64,000 nt of DNA from Branchiostoma floridae (Eukaryota > Chordata > Leptocardii > Amphioxiformes > Branchiostomatidae). How positions within the stretch are numbered: the first letter of the stretch is position 1; every line of letters starts with the position of its first letter. The notes beneath the pieces are model-generated. The model saw only the letters and a list, made by a program, of their open reading frames with translations. It was not told the DNA's origin and searched no databases. Both the position numbers and the translations under genes were made by a program. Where the stretch lies: contig NC_049989.1 of assembly GCF_000003815.2 (NCBI RefSeq), forward strand, positions 2,401,583 through 2,465,582, given 5' to 3'. Of the stretch, positions 22,190 through 32,830 are shown in pieces.

Positions 22190-23045
22190 AGATGGTTTGA
22201 TTGGAACCTTTCGTCTCACAGAAATGACATCATCCAATCAAAACTCGGTAGAGATAGAACCTTTTGTATACCTGCGTCTCACAGAAATACCATCACCCGA
22301 TAAAACCTCGGTAGAGATAGTACATTTTCTGCACCTGCATCACTGCTGAAATATCATCATCCAAAAATACCATCATAAAATAACACCAAAAAGAACTCGG
22401 TAGAGATAGAAACCTATCTACAACTGCTTCACATAAATACCATCATCCAATAAGAACTCAATAGATATAGGACCCTCTTTATACTTACTTCGCAGAAATG
22501 CCATCATCCAATCAGAACTCGATTCTATACCTGCTTCACAGAAATACCATCATCCAATAAGAGCTTGGTAGAGATAGAACCCTTTCTCTACCAGCTTCAC
22601 AGAAATGCCATCATCCAATAAGAACTCGATTCTATACCTGCTTCCCAGAAATACCATCATCCAATAAGAGCTCGGTGGAGATAGGACCCTTTCTCTACCA
22701 GCTTCGCAGAAATGCCATCATCCAATCAGAACTCGATTCTATACCTGCTTCACAGAAATACCATCATCCAATTAGAACTCGATTCTATGCCTGCTTCCCA
22801 GAAATACCATCATCCAATAAGAGCTCGGTGGAGATAGGACCCTCTTTATACTTACTTCGCAGAAATGCCATCATCCAATAAGAACTCGATTCTATACCTG
22901 CTTCCCAGAAATACCATCATCCAATAAGAGCTCGGTGTAGATAGGACCCTTTCTCTACCAGCTTCGCAGAAATGCCATCATCCAATAAGAACTCGATTCT
23001 ATACCTGCTTCACAGAAATACCGTCATCCAACCAGAGCTCAGTAT
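22190..23045 (+). repeat. Higher-order minisatellite
   Basis: Two related monomers alternate. One (about 61 bp) reads CAGAAATACCATCATCCAAT then AAGAGCTCGGTGGAGATAGG then ACCC(T)TTCTCTACCAGCTTC. The other (about 46 bp) reads CAGAAATGCCATCATCCAAT then AAGAACTCGATTCTATACC then TGCTTC. The dimer of about 107 bp repeats regularly between about 22490 and 23030; the left flank is more diverged. Confidence 0.92.
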
Positions 23046-24685
23046 ACATTAGATAATTATGACCTTATTTGGGGCCCCCGTGACGCGGATACCGCGTGAG
23101 ACAGCGTTGAGAAATGGGAAGCCGACCTACTCTGTATGTCAGTGTCGACCTCGATGTTGCAACACCGTCAGACAAGGGTAAATGTGATTAACCCTGTCTG
23201 GCGATCGATGTCGCCGCGGGCACTTGGCGACTTAGCACTCTGCAAGCTACATAGATAGCTGTTGTTATATTGACTTTCAGAAGGACATGCAGGCTCTCGC
23301 AGAAGCAGGGAAGGGCAAGGAAGATTGAAAGACACAATGCCGAGGGAGCGTTTCAGAATAGGATTGCCTTGTCATCAAATATCATCATTTGGAATTCCCT
23401 TGCAGTTACAACTGAGTACATTAATAGCACGCCTGTCTTGGATAACTCGCCTACGCGTTATTCACAGCCACTAGAAGACATTTAAGTACTGGTTAGTAAT
23501 TCTAGAACAAGAGGAACGCAATTGAGATTCAAATGGAATGCCTAAAGGGAAATGTATATCTACTTGATAGAAGAGACACTGTGTTGAGTAGGTTTTGGTG
23601 TCACCTAGGCCTTATCACTTGTACGTGCGAAAGGCGATCAATAAGTTGTGCCTTTCACCAAGAAATAAGGTGTACAACTCAACTTTCATGGCATTACCAT
23701 AGAGTATAAAGCCCTTTATGAACGTCCAGCAAACTTCAAATCGTTGTGAACATCGATCACTTTGCAGTCAACACCCAGTAACGTTAGGTGAGCGAAGGAA
23801 AAAGACATGGACGATTGAGTTGCGACCCGAAGTGTGCTTTGCTGAAAGTCAGATACCCACTTCTTTATGATTGAAATACGATTCCTCATCAAGCATTTTG
23901 GCAATGCCTTTGAAGATTTCGTGGCATGACAACTTGCAACTTACCTATTGATTTTCAAAAGGATGTCGACTAGAAAGTAATGACCACGATGATTTGAAAT
24001 TCGATGGATATTGATAAAAGACTTCAATGGCTTTTCATACCTTATTTCTTGATGAGGGGAAGATCATCCATCTTAGATTTCTACTAATAAGACTGACATT
24101 CGGCATATCTACGAGTCAACCCCCAACGCTTAAAGACAAATGGTATTCTCGAAGCAAATATCAACAATTACGTCACTCTTTTAGAACATGTCAGACATGT
24201 CCTTGGCATTTGATAGAGACCAACGTGGTGGTCCGGACACATTTTGAAGATCACCGCACCCGACCGGAGAATCCTATAATTCCCCATCCTTAAACCAAAC
24301 GGAACTGAATTGTCACGTTTTGACGTGTGGATGGACGATTATTGCTCGGTCTGTTGGATTCTGAAAGTTCAGAGAATGTTATTTCAAGGTTGTGCTGTCC
24401 ATGAATCATCTACAGAAAGCTTAATCATTCATACAAATCTTATAAAACTGACAAAGTATCCGATTCTAACCTAAAACGGGATAATCCAGTGTTTTAGCCA
24501 TAATAGGATTTCTGAAATCTCTTTTCGGTAAAAAAATGAGATAGTGGGTGAGGGATACGTTTTTCGTTTCGTCATCATAAGAAGATTTCTTTTTGCTGGA
24601 GATAATGTGATGTCAAAAGTATCTTTATATCGCTATCATGTGTTGATATGGTTATCAAGGTTTCCCAATGCAATATTTTTCTGAC
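23046..24685. other. No recognised gene
   Basis: A short inverted GGGTTAATCACATTTACCC / CAGACAAGGG...CCCTGTCTGG palindrome lies near 23170-23205. The rest shows no repeat-family match within this window and no convincing exon. Confidence 0.45.
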
Positions 24686-24689
24686 TAAG

Positions 24690-24852
24690 TAAGGCAAAGG
24701 TCACATTTCTGAACCGGGGCCAGACCGGGTAGCTTTCGGGAGCGAAAAGAATTATATAAAAGCATAAAATGCACAAGACGTAAAAAGAGCAATGGGCATA
24801 GAATCTTCTTAAAACATCCCGGCCGGGCCCAGGTTTGGAAATGTGACCTAAG
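24690..24852. mobile_element. MITE family B, short copy
   Basis: Left end TAAGGCAAAGGTCACATTTC with GGGGCCAGACCGGGTAGCTT. Right end GGCCGGGCCCAGGTTTGGAA then ATGTGACCTAAG. Inverted ends and an AT-rich centre containing ACACAAGACGTAAAAAGAG, as in the other copies. Confidence 0.85.
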
Positions 24853-25595
24853 CAGAAATGGGATGAACAGTCAACTCTTTCTTTCACTAAAGTTTTAGTT
24901 GTGAGTGGTATTATTCATGTGTTATTTTCCTATTAATTTAAATCATAATGTTTATTGCAAGTTTACTCCCGTCCCGAGGAGGTACACACAACACATATAA
25001 TAAAGAAAAGTACAATGGTGTTAGGAACTACATTCTATGACTATGTTGTACTAGTTTTGTTGGGTTTGACTTCTTCTTTTCAGGCAGTGGAAGACGAATT
25101 TACCCACTTCTTCTATTATCATTTTTTGGTTATGCATGGTAAACTTCTGATACATGGTTGATATGCATAGCTGCTTATAGATCGTGACCATGCCTTTCCT
25201 TGGTCGTGACCTTGCAGATGGCGGGTCCGTATCGATTTACACTGAAGCCAATGAAATTACGCATGCTTTGTGGTCAGTTGGTATTGATCTAAGCTACATC
25301 AGCAGTTTTCGTTACCCCACATCGAAAAGGCGCGTCGTCCTCCATATTCTACAACATGTACTGGTTTAAGTATTGTAGCCTGGGAGTAACGAATATGTGC
25401 AAGAAAAATTACCTTGTTAAAATGGGTCTTCAAGCGGGGATCTATGTGTGCAAACTGTCACCTCAAATAGCCAGGACCAAATGTAGAAATGCAAGTTTAT
25501 ACAGTATGTTTTACTTATGTTGTGCCATATGTCATTAGTGAGCATCCTTTGGTCATGGAAAAATCTTTATACGTCTTTAACGCGTTGGTGCTCAT
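24853..25595. other. Unassigned, possible splice-acceptor-like sites
   Basis: TTGACTTCTTCTTTTCAG at about 25067-25084 and CGTGACCTTGCAG at about 25207-25219 resemble 3' splice sites, but the frames after them are short and unrecognised. Confidence 0.3.
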
Positions 25596-25598
25596 CTA

Positions 25599-25914
25599 AA
25601 GGTGGGTTCCCACGTGCGTATATATTCACGCTTCAAGTCCGTATGAGGTCCGTTTGGAAGTCAGCCTTTGCTAGGTTCCACAGGTCGCTGGAATAATAAT
25701 AGAAATTGGACAAACATACTTAGCCAGATAACACGCCAACAGAGTTGGTCGCCAACCATACTCCTCGAACAGCTAACTCCTTCGGCATGTCATGTGTCTA
25801 TATTTCTCCAATTTCTATTATTTCTATTATTTTTCTAGCGGCCTGTGGAGACTGGTAAAGGCTAATCCAGACGGATTTGAATATATATGCACACGTGTGA
25901 ACCCGGCTTAGGCT
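25599..25914. mobile_element. MITE family C, full copy
   Basis: Left end AAGGTGGGTTCCCACGTGCG then TATATTC...AAGTCCGTATGAGGTCCG. Right end CTGTGGAGACTGGTAAAGG...GACGGATTTGAATATATATG then CACACGTGTGAACCCGGCTTA. The halves are inverted around a centre with AGTTGG/CCAACC. Other copies are at 40.8, 43.0, 52.1, 53.0 and 62.8 kb. Confidence 0.85.
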
Positions 25915-26091
25915 CCATGCGCAAATGCGTCGTACGTCAATGTGACCGTAAATTCGCAAAATTAATTGGTGATATGTCCCAGCGCCCTTTGGCGCAGTCC
26001 GGCGAGATTCCGCAGGATTTCAAGAAGTAACGTGGATACTGTATCACTAATGGATACATAAATAAACCAAACAAACATGCAAAACATATAA

Positions 26092-26204
26092 AGGTGGTAT
26101 CTCACTGCACTTGGGGCACCGGTGTGGCACTGGTGACCAGCCCCTCCAGCTCTGTCCTGCCACTTGCTACATAACACTACAGGGTGTCTGCTACTTTACC
26201 AGTC
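26092..26204. repeat. MITE A end joined to a second dispersed repeat
   Basis: The first 40 bp are the family A terminus (GGTGGTATCTCACTGCACTT then GGGGCACCGGTGTGGCACTG). At about 26131 it switches to GGTGACCAGCCCCTCCAGCT then CTGTCCTGCCACTTGCTACA. That second part recurs in reverse at 41640-41722 without the MITE end. Confidence 0.7.
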
Positions 26205-27105
26205 ATCACAAAGAAGTGGAAGAAATTTTCCTTACGTGATGATAAACATAACTAGTTGCATCCCACCAGAGTCACGTGGCTAATTAATTCATAACCTCGA
26301 TCGTCTTAGCCCCAAGAGCTTCTTGACTTAACCGAAAAGGCTAGAATATAACCCCACGCTCTTGTCCCGAGTTTGTCGTCTAGTGTACTTTATTTCCAAG
26401 CCGGTTTTACCTTAAACGCTTAACATGCTGACGCACGTTCGTTACTGACGCAAACGGGAGACAAGAGCATAAAATGGATCATTGAAGGACTTACGCTAAA
26501 TACCGCTTCATGTATACGTAGTTATGGTACGTGCATACACTTTAAAAGCAGTTGTAAAACCTCTTGTATGTTTTTTATTCCTGAGATTCGTGACCCGAGC
26601 TGACATTGTAGAATAGGACTGACTTAAAATGAAGTACTGCGTTCTGCCTACTAATGATACAGTTATGAATAACGGGGATGGTCGCCCTGGCGAAACGCTG
26701 TCTTAATAATACACCGCCAACGTGTCGCAGTTTTTAAGTCCTTAAAAGCTTCTATTACCTCTGAGTTGTATCAGTATTGAATGTTGAGTACGCCTTGGGG
26801 GATTTAAAACTCTGGGAGGATTAAAAGCTGTTGAAGGGATGAGCAGATTTTCTACGCGATTGCCGGATCAGCTCGGAAGTCTAAAGAAGCCACTTTACGG
26901 CAATCTCCGTCGACCGGGCCGTGCTAGACTGGGTTTTAAATAGAACGGTTCGGCAAGGTGTTTTTGGTGAGATAGCGGGATTCTGTAGTTTGAGGAAGAC
27001 ATCAGATGGAGGACAGCAAGCTTAGACAAGACAAAGTTAACCAATAGTGAATAACAATAGTGTATAATGAATGTCAGAGCTAGAAGTGACTGTTTATAGT
27101 TTATA
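26205..27105. other. No recognised feature
   Basis: Unassigned sequence with no recognised repeat family. Confidence 0.45.
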
Positions 27106-27107
27106 AC

Positions 27108-28495
27108 TAGAGTTCAACGAACCCATCTCTTCGCCAAATAATCATGTCTTTATTCAAGACTTTAAGGTCTTGTTCTTATATTACTAAATAGCAAATGACT
27201 GCATGAACTATGTTCCTCACAAACACACAGATATTACCAAAAACCAGACTGTGACCTGACAGATGACCTGGTAGCATCCCTGGTCGATCAGAATTTCACG
27301 CTTGTCAAAGACTTTGTCCCCAGTGTAAGGGCGTCCAGCTCCAGCAAAACATCTGTATAACAGCTGTGTCCATAGATATAGGTCAAGAGATATATAGAGC
27401 ACAGTTTATTTCTGTTAATAAGTTTTGCTGCAGTACCTTAGGAAGCCGCTAGGGGGGCCACTATCATATATATTATCTTCGTTTTCCTGACCCCTACCCA
27501 CCTACCAAATATTATCAGGATTTTTTCAAGGCTTCTCGAGTTATGCATTCCACAAACAAACGGACGCACACACTCGGCCCGCTACCGTCCTAACGGAAAA
27601 TGCTACGTCAACTATTTTCGAACACAACCTTCCTTTCCGCAACCGCTACTTAAATACTAAATATCATGAAAATCCATACACAGCTTCTTGAGTTATATGC
27701 TGTTATAATGGATTTATGAACTTTCCTCATTAATTATGCAAATTAGCTACTGATTTGCATAATTAGTATTACATTGTATAAGTCATCACTCATTCTATCT
27801 ACATACTGAAAATCCTGATGATCCGTTTACACGTTCTCGAGTTATCCTCGTCCAAAGTTTGAACGGAAATCGGTGTCTGCAGTTCCCAAAAAGCCGCTAG
27901 GGGGTCCAAACTCACAGCAGTTACTCTCTGTTCCAAGGGCTATCTACCACTCAAAAATCATGACCACAGCATGTCCAGAACACGAAGTGTCAAAATTAAA
28001 AGTTTTGCTGCAGTACCTTAGGCAGCCACTAGGGTGCCCATTATCGAACTTGACCTTCGTTTTCCTAACCCCCATCCACCTAACAAATATAATCAGGATC
28101 CATTCAAGGGTTCTCGAGTTATCTTGCATACAGACAAACGCACTTACATACAAATCCCGCTACAGCACCGTAGGTAAGAGCCAGGTAAACCATTTTCGCA
28201 CTTGACCTTCCTCTCTAAAACCGCTACACACCTACCAAGTTTCGTGAAAATCGCCCAGCTAGATTTTGACTTATGCTGCCCAAAACAAACCGCAAAAAAC
28301 ATACCAAGCTCACTGCAGTACCGTAGGAAAACGCCAGGTAAACCGTTTTCAAACTTGGCATTCCTTTCGACAACCGCTACACACCTACCAAAAATCACAA
28401 AGTTCCATCCACAATTTCTCGAGTTATATGGTGTTGACCTACATACAGACCCAAGTCAGCAATCTCATACTCTTCTTGGCGAAGAGAATAAACCC
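27108..28495 (+). mobile_element. Interspersed repeat family I, long rearranged copy
   Basis: Starts ACTAGAGTTCAACGAACCCA then TCTCTTCGCC. It contains ATTAATTATGCAAATTAGCT-type blocks near 27730, the CTCGTCCAAAGTTTGAACGG landmark near 27845, and GCAGTACCTTAGGCAGCC. Two further diverged GCAGTACCGTAGG modules follow (28160-28430). The order matches the copy at 61.03-62.09 kb, with extra internal modules and no clear 3' GGCGAAGG end. Confidence 0.7.
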
Positions 28496-28550
28496 TGGAG
28501 CGAAATACTATCCGGATGGTACCCAGGCTACTGAACGAACGGATTGGAAC

Positions 28551-28760
28551 TAAACTATACTATGTCACACTTCCAAACCGGGACCAGGCCGGACTGTTTG
28601 TGGAAACTGAAAATAGAATTGTATACGTACAAATATACAAAAATAATCACCACGACTATTCTCTTTACGTCTTGTGTAGTTTGGTGTCTTTTATGTCATA
28701 CTTCTCGTTCCTGAAAGCTGCCCGGCCGGGCACCGGTTTGCAAATGTGACGTAGGCCTTA
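28551..28760. mobile_element. MITE family B, full copy
   Basis: Inverted ends TATGTCACACTTCCAAACCG and GGTTTGCAAATGTGACGTAG then GCCTTA, with GGCCGGACTGTTTGTGGAAA on one arm and GCCCGGCCGGGCACC on the other. The interior is AT-rich and includes TTTACGTCTTGTGTAGTTTG. Confidence 0.85.
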
Positions 28761-29156
28761 GAGAGAACTCGTTAAAGGGGAAGCGCTAGAACTTTTCTCA
28801 CGCGCGATGATTTGGAAATGTGACGCAGCCCTAAAGGAGCAGAGCAAGCAACCCCTCCCTGTGAAACTTGCTGTCTCAGGTGCCACTAGCTATAGGTGAT
28901 ACTTACTATAGTCCGAACAAACGCACGGTCGTCACTTTTCTCACACGCGATTGACTGTGCCATTAAAGTCTTATGCAATGGTGACGCACTTGACGTAAAT
29001 GTAGCGGCCAAGTGCGCACGAGCGCTAAAAAACACCCCGAGGGCCCAATGCTGTCTGATGCCATGGCGCTCTGACGTGCAGGACGGCTCAAATAAATCGC
29101 CTGGCGATGCTCTGAAAGATCAGTCGCGCTCTAGTACAGTGTCTATAATGGAACTG
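28761..29156. other. No recognised gene
   Basis: A frame runs from about 28896 to 29207 without a recognisable domain. It enters MITE H and is not supported. Confidence 0.4.
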
Positions 29157-29169
29157 TACTGTTACTATA
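29157..29169 (+). other. 13-bp target duplication TACTGTTACTATA, left copy
   Basis: Identical to 29349-29361. The two copies directly flank the inverted ends of the MITE family H copy. Confidence 0.85.
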
Positions 29170-29348
29170 CTCTCCAAGCTGAGGTTAGACTCTGGCTGTT
29201 TTTTTAACGTTAGTCTCGTTTCTACCGGGCTTTTAATTTTGTATTGCTTCTTGAAGTAGAGTTTGACAATACAAGATACAATACAAAAAAGAGACGACTA
29301 AAAAAACGCTTTGAAAAACAGTCGGAGGCCTAACCTCTGCTTGGAGAG
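29170..29348. mobile_element. MITE family H with long target duplication
   Basis: 179-bp element. Ends CTCTCCAAGCTGAGGTTAG and CTAACCTCTGCTTGGAGAG are inverted (one mismatch). Inside, GTCTCGTTTC pairs loosely with GAGACGAC. It is flanked by an exact 13-bp direct repeat. End-like sequences of this family also occur at 13.67, 13.78, 52.65, 53.25 and 62.09 kb. Confidence 0.85.
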
Positions 29349-29552
29349 TACTGTTACTATATCGAGTGGAATCTACGGTGATTGATAAAGGAAACCATTC
29401 CATACATCAGATTGAGTATTTCTATGCTCTCTTGCAATATCATATTTGTCAAATATCATTTAGGAATGGTACAATTTCTTTTTTTTTGCATGGCCTTATA
29501 AATGTATTGACCTAATCTCCAATGCAGATCTTGCGTGGCATAAAATAGTATC

Positions 29553-29835
29553 CTATTTGTCCTGGTCATCTATCCGCCCTCCGTTATAAAGTGATGGGGA
29601 ATCGTCGTCTGGAGCCTAAAGTCACCTATGCGCTGAGACGACCGCCTACAAGCGGGCGTCTAATTCCGCGCAAAGCAGAAAAACTTACCGAGGGCTGGGT
29701 GGGTGGGTCGCTTCAGGCTCCAGACGTGGTCGGAGGGCGGCCTGATGAGTGACGAGATGCATCTAATCTGCATATTTATACAATGGATGGATCACGTGTC
29801 TAACATCCGGGCGAATAGGCGACCAGAACAAATAG
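29553..29835. mobile_element. Short (283-bp) derivative of the 2.87-kb TIR element
   Basis: Begins CTATTTGTCCTGGTCATCTA then TCCGCCC. It ends with the inverted GGGCGAATAGGCGACCAGAA then CAAATAG (23 of 27 bp paired). The first 58 bp and last 98 bp are identical to the long neighbour, so it is an internal-deletion form. It is flanked by TATC on both sides (29549-29552 and 29836-29839), suggesting a 4-bp target duplication. On the minus strand, TATAAATA (29773-29780) and GTAAGT (29693-29698) could be a promoter and splice donor. Confidence 0.8.
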
Positions 29836-29894
29836 TATCCTATTTGTCCTGGTCATCTATCCGCCCTCCGTTATAAAGTGATGGGGAATCGTCG

Positions 29895-30145
29895 TCTTCC
29901 GCCTTTGCCCTCTCTGGCTTCAGAGCCTTTCCTTTCCTGTCACCTAATATCTTCCTCCGAAGACACTCTCCTAAGATATCTTCTCACTCCTTTTCCTGTT
30001 CACTCTATCAAATCATCTCCTATCTTGTCCCTCTCTCAACTTCCCATCCTTATCTTCGCTCTTTCACCTTTCTTCTCCCCTTACTCATCTTATCCCTTTC
30101 TTATTCCTCTCGACTTGTCACCCTCACTATATCTTGCCCTTCTCT
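29895..30145 (+). repeat. Polypyrimidine tract
   Basis: About 250 bp dominated by C and T (CTTTCCTTTCCTGTC, CTCTCTCAACTTCCC and similar) inside the long TIR element. The open frame crossing it, rich in P, L and S, follows from composition. Confidence 0.85.
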
Positions 30146-30432
30146 AGACTTTATCACTACGTAAAACCACACATTCCTAAGTATTCACTCTCGTTTACCC
30201 AACGCTAATCTACCCACTCTAATCTTACACATCGGTCAAACCATGAGGAGAAAACCAAACATAACTGAACCGTGCTCTGCACTGCATGTGGTAAATCAGC
30301 GCTGTGCGATACAAAATCATTTGTGCACAAACGCACGTCATGCTGCTCACTTCTGTCCTCTAAGTCCGTTTCCCGCGCACACGCCAGGCCTCAGTCCGGC
30401 CCAGGACCTTACGCGTTTCCGCCTAACAAGTC

Positions 30433-30892
30433 ATCCAGCCTTCCGCGGAAACCCATCGCACTGGATTAAGTCACAAAAGTAGGAAAAAACGTACAATACT
30501 TCTCGGATCCTCCAGCTTTCCGCGGAACCCCTTCGCACTGGATGTCGTCACAGTGTGTCACGAGAGAAACGTGCACAATTTTTTTTTTTTTTTTTTTCGG
30601 ATCACCCAGCTTCCCGCGGAAACCCTTCGCGCTGGAAGTGCCACACCGGCTAAAAAACAACTACATACTTTTCGGATCATTCAGCTTTCCGCGGCACCCC
30701 GTCGCACTGAATGAATATCCCATCGTACTGAGAAAAGATACACCATCTTACACTTTCTCGAAATCCCGCAATGGAAAGACGTAAGAAACGAGCGGATAAA
30801 TCGACTTGTTAATCACAAGGACGTCAGGCTAAACAGGGTTACTCGAGTAATTCCGAACAATCCAGCATTCCGCGGCACCCCGTCGCACTGGA
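30433..30892 (+). repeat. Five-copy palindrome-cored motif array
   Basis: Copies at 30433-30466, 30511-30542, 30605-30636, 30677-30714 and 30861-30892. Each has a stem (TCCAG...CTGGA or equivalent) around a TTCCGCGG core and a CACCCCGTCGCA-like segment. The fourth copy changes both stem sides together (TTCAG with CTGAA). In one reading frame each copy encodes (S/P/F)S(F/L/I)PR(K/N/H)P(F/I/V)AL(D/E/N). Most copies are preceded by a CGGATC-type lead-in. Confidence 0.85.
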
Positions 30893-31135
30893 AAACGACA
30901 TTTCAAAAATCAAAAGAGGAAAGGGGGAAAAACTGCCTAACAAGGAAGCAAAAAAGACTCACAGTCCGTTCCTTGAGCTGCCGGTGAAGTTGGATGAGCT
31001 GACGGGCTGGGCGGTGTTAGGGACCGGAGCGCCGGCCAAGCCTGATCCTCAAAAACTGCTGTTCCTCAGAGTGCTGCGCCCTGAGGCCACCTCCTCGGAT
31101 TCCCCGGTATCTGTTTTCAACAACTTTAAACCGTA
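30813..31135 (+). CDS. Unassigned open frame inside the TIR element
   Basis: About 107 codons without an ATG, from after a TAA at 30810-30812 to TAA at 31133-31135. The first third includes the fifth motif copy (SSIPRHPVALE). The remainder is coding-like and not low-complexity (for example PFLELPVKLDELTGWAVLGT, then a proline/serine-rich tail ending NNFKP). GC content rises here. It may be an exon of a captured host gene or of an unknown transposon protein. Splice sites were not established. I do not recognise the family. Confidence 0.35.
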
Positions 31136-32830
31136 AAAGAAACAAGGTTTACAACAAAACATCACAACCTAACAGGTTCCTGGCGTGTCTTGACTCCTCT
31201 CTGCTGCTGTTGCTTGTGCCACCGACAGGTACCATGGCCGCACATCTGGCACGTGCATCTGGCGAGTTGATGGTGGCGCGTCCCGGAACTGGGCGATGGT
31301 GTGTCCCGCGCATTCCTGTTGTCGGAGGGGGAGAGCGTCAGACCTGTATGAACAACACGTGAACCATGAGACAGTGGGAAGGGACGGGCGCCCGGCAACA
31401 GGTCCGGTCCCAGACAGACAAGTCTAAAACATACGCAACTTCCACACCGCCCAGATCCCACATGCGAGCGAGCCGCGTTACGTGGAGTGTCTGGGCCACG
31501 CGTGTCCACAACTCAGTCACCACGCCTTACAGGTGCACACTCATACACATACAAACTAAAACAAATGGTAGCAGGAAACCCCATACACAGCCTTGACGTT
31601 CAATCTAGGAAAGCAAAAGAAAAAAATTCTACCTGGCCGCAAAACGGAAAATGACACCCAAATCGTACCAGCCGCAGCCTTCCAAGCTCAGATGGGTTGG
31701 CTGAACGCTACGCCAGGCTCTCCCAGAGGGGTGACAAGTAATCCTGGAAAACAAAGAACCAAGGGGGGTCGCCATCTTGACTCCTGGATCGTGCCCTCGT
31801 CGTCCTCTGTTCCTGCCTGAAATATTCACGAAAATCCAAAAATGAGATAAATATCTGGAAACTCTCGTTCTGCTCCGCGCCTTAGCAATGAATGCCAACA
31901 CCCACAGCTTTCCTTCGCAGAGGATTAGGATAGATACAAAAACATGGCGTGGACAAAAGAATTTCCATCTTGCCATGTGGGCACCAACTATCTGCTTGGA
32001 GTAGCTGTCAGATCCTGCTAAAAAACGTACACAAGGTCACGAAATCACACAACAATCACTCAGCTCCACGCGGAGCCAAAACGCCAACGTGAACTAAAAA
32101 CGTCCTAAACTCGATCCGGCCTAGGATAAAAGGGAAGAAACTGTAAAACGAGAAAAAAAAAGGTGTAAGGCAGCCGTCCTCTGCACCAGGATCTTTCCTG
32201 CCCCGCCGCTCAGAAGCTCATACATATGAATAGGCGATAGAAATGCAAATTAGAACGAACGGCCGGCACTCAGAAATTCCAGGCGTACTAGAAGAAAATC
32301 ACAACCGGCGAGAGAATATATCAAGAAAGGTCGCTCCGAAGCTCTGAAATACGCAACCATACACGAAAAGAAATTTTAAAATACGGGAGAAGCGCAGAAA
32401 ATGTACCGACCGACCACTGGAAACCGACACCAAAACCTTCCGTGGAAAGAACAAACGTCGACCTCGGGCGGTAACCACGCTGTGGCCGCCGGAGTCCTCG
32501 GGTTGCCTCGTACCACCCTGCGGCGTCCAAACGCAAATCTTGCCGCCGCGGGAAGTTTTCTCTGCTTTGCGAGGAGCCGTCGCTTCAGCTCCAGCCGTTG
32601 TTGGAGGCGGCCTGATGAGTGACGAGATGCATCTAATCTGCATATTTATACAATGGATGGATCACGTGTCTAACATCCGGGCGAATAGGCGACCAGAACA
32701 AATAGCATCATAAGCTGGGGAAGGAGTTTAGCCGGCAGAGGAGTTAATTGGCCACCGCGAAGAACTTCTCTGTCGGCTAAACTCTTTCCCAGCTCATGAT
32801 ACTATCTTATGCCACACAAGATCTGCATTG

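Larger units (their letters stand above)
29840..32705. mobile_element. Unclassified 2,866-bp TIR element
   Basis: Same termini as the short copy (58 bp identical at the left, 98 bp identical at the right). It is flanked by TATC on the left and CATC on the right, consistent with a 4-bp duplication with one change. The interior holds a pyrimidine tract (29895-30145), five palindrome-cored repeats (30433-30892), an open frame of about 107 codons without ATG (30813-31135), and GC-rich sequence to 32.6 kb. No transposase motif is recognised, so it may be non-autonomous with captured DNA. Superfamilies with 4-bp duplications include Chapaev, Sola and Academ; none is demonstrated here. Confidence 0.7.
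29520..32830. mobile_element. Palindromic MITE split by a tandem transposon pair
   Basis: The left arm CAATGCAGATCTTGCGTGGC then ATAAAATAGTATC (29520-29552) is matched by its inverse at 32798-32830 (31 of 33 bp). Next to the right arm the hairpin GCTGGGGAAGGAGTTTAGCC / GGCTAAACTCTTTCCCAGC (32713-32793) forms the rest of the same palindrome. Removing 29553-32705 restores a hairpin of about 155 bp. Confidence 0.8.

Noticed and set aside
22190-23045. Possible CRISPR-like repeat-spacer array
   Set aside because: The intervals between CATCATCCAAT repeats are themselves repeated and the setting is eukaryotic; it is a minisatellite.
31972-31986. TGGTGCCCACATGGC on the minus strand, like a retrotransposon primer-binding site
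   Set aside because: No LTR end (CA) precedes it and no LTR pair is found; the element around it has inverted, not direct, ends.
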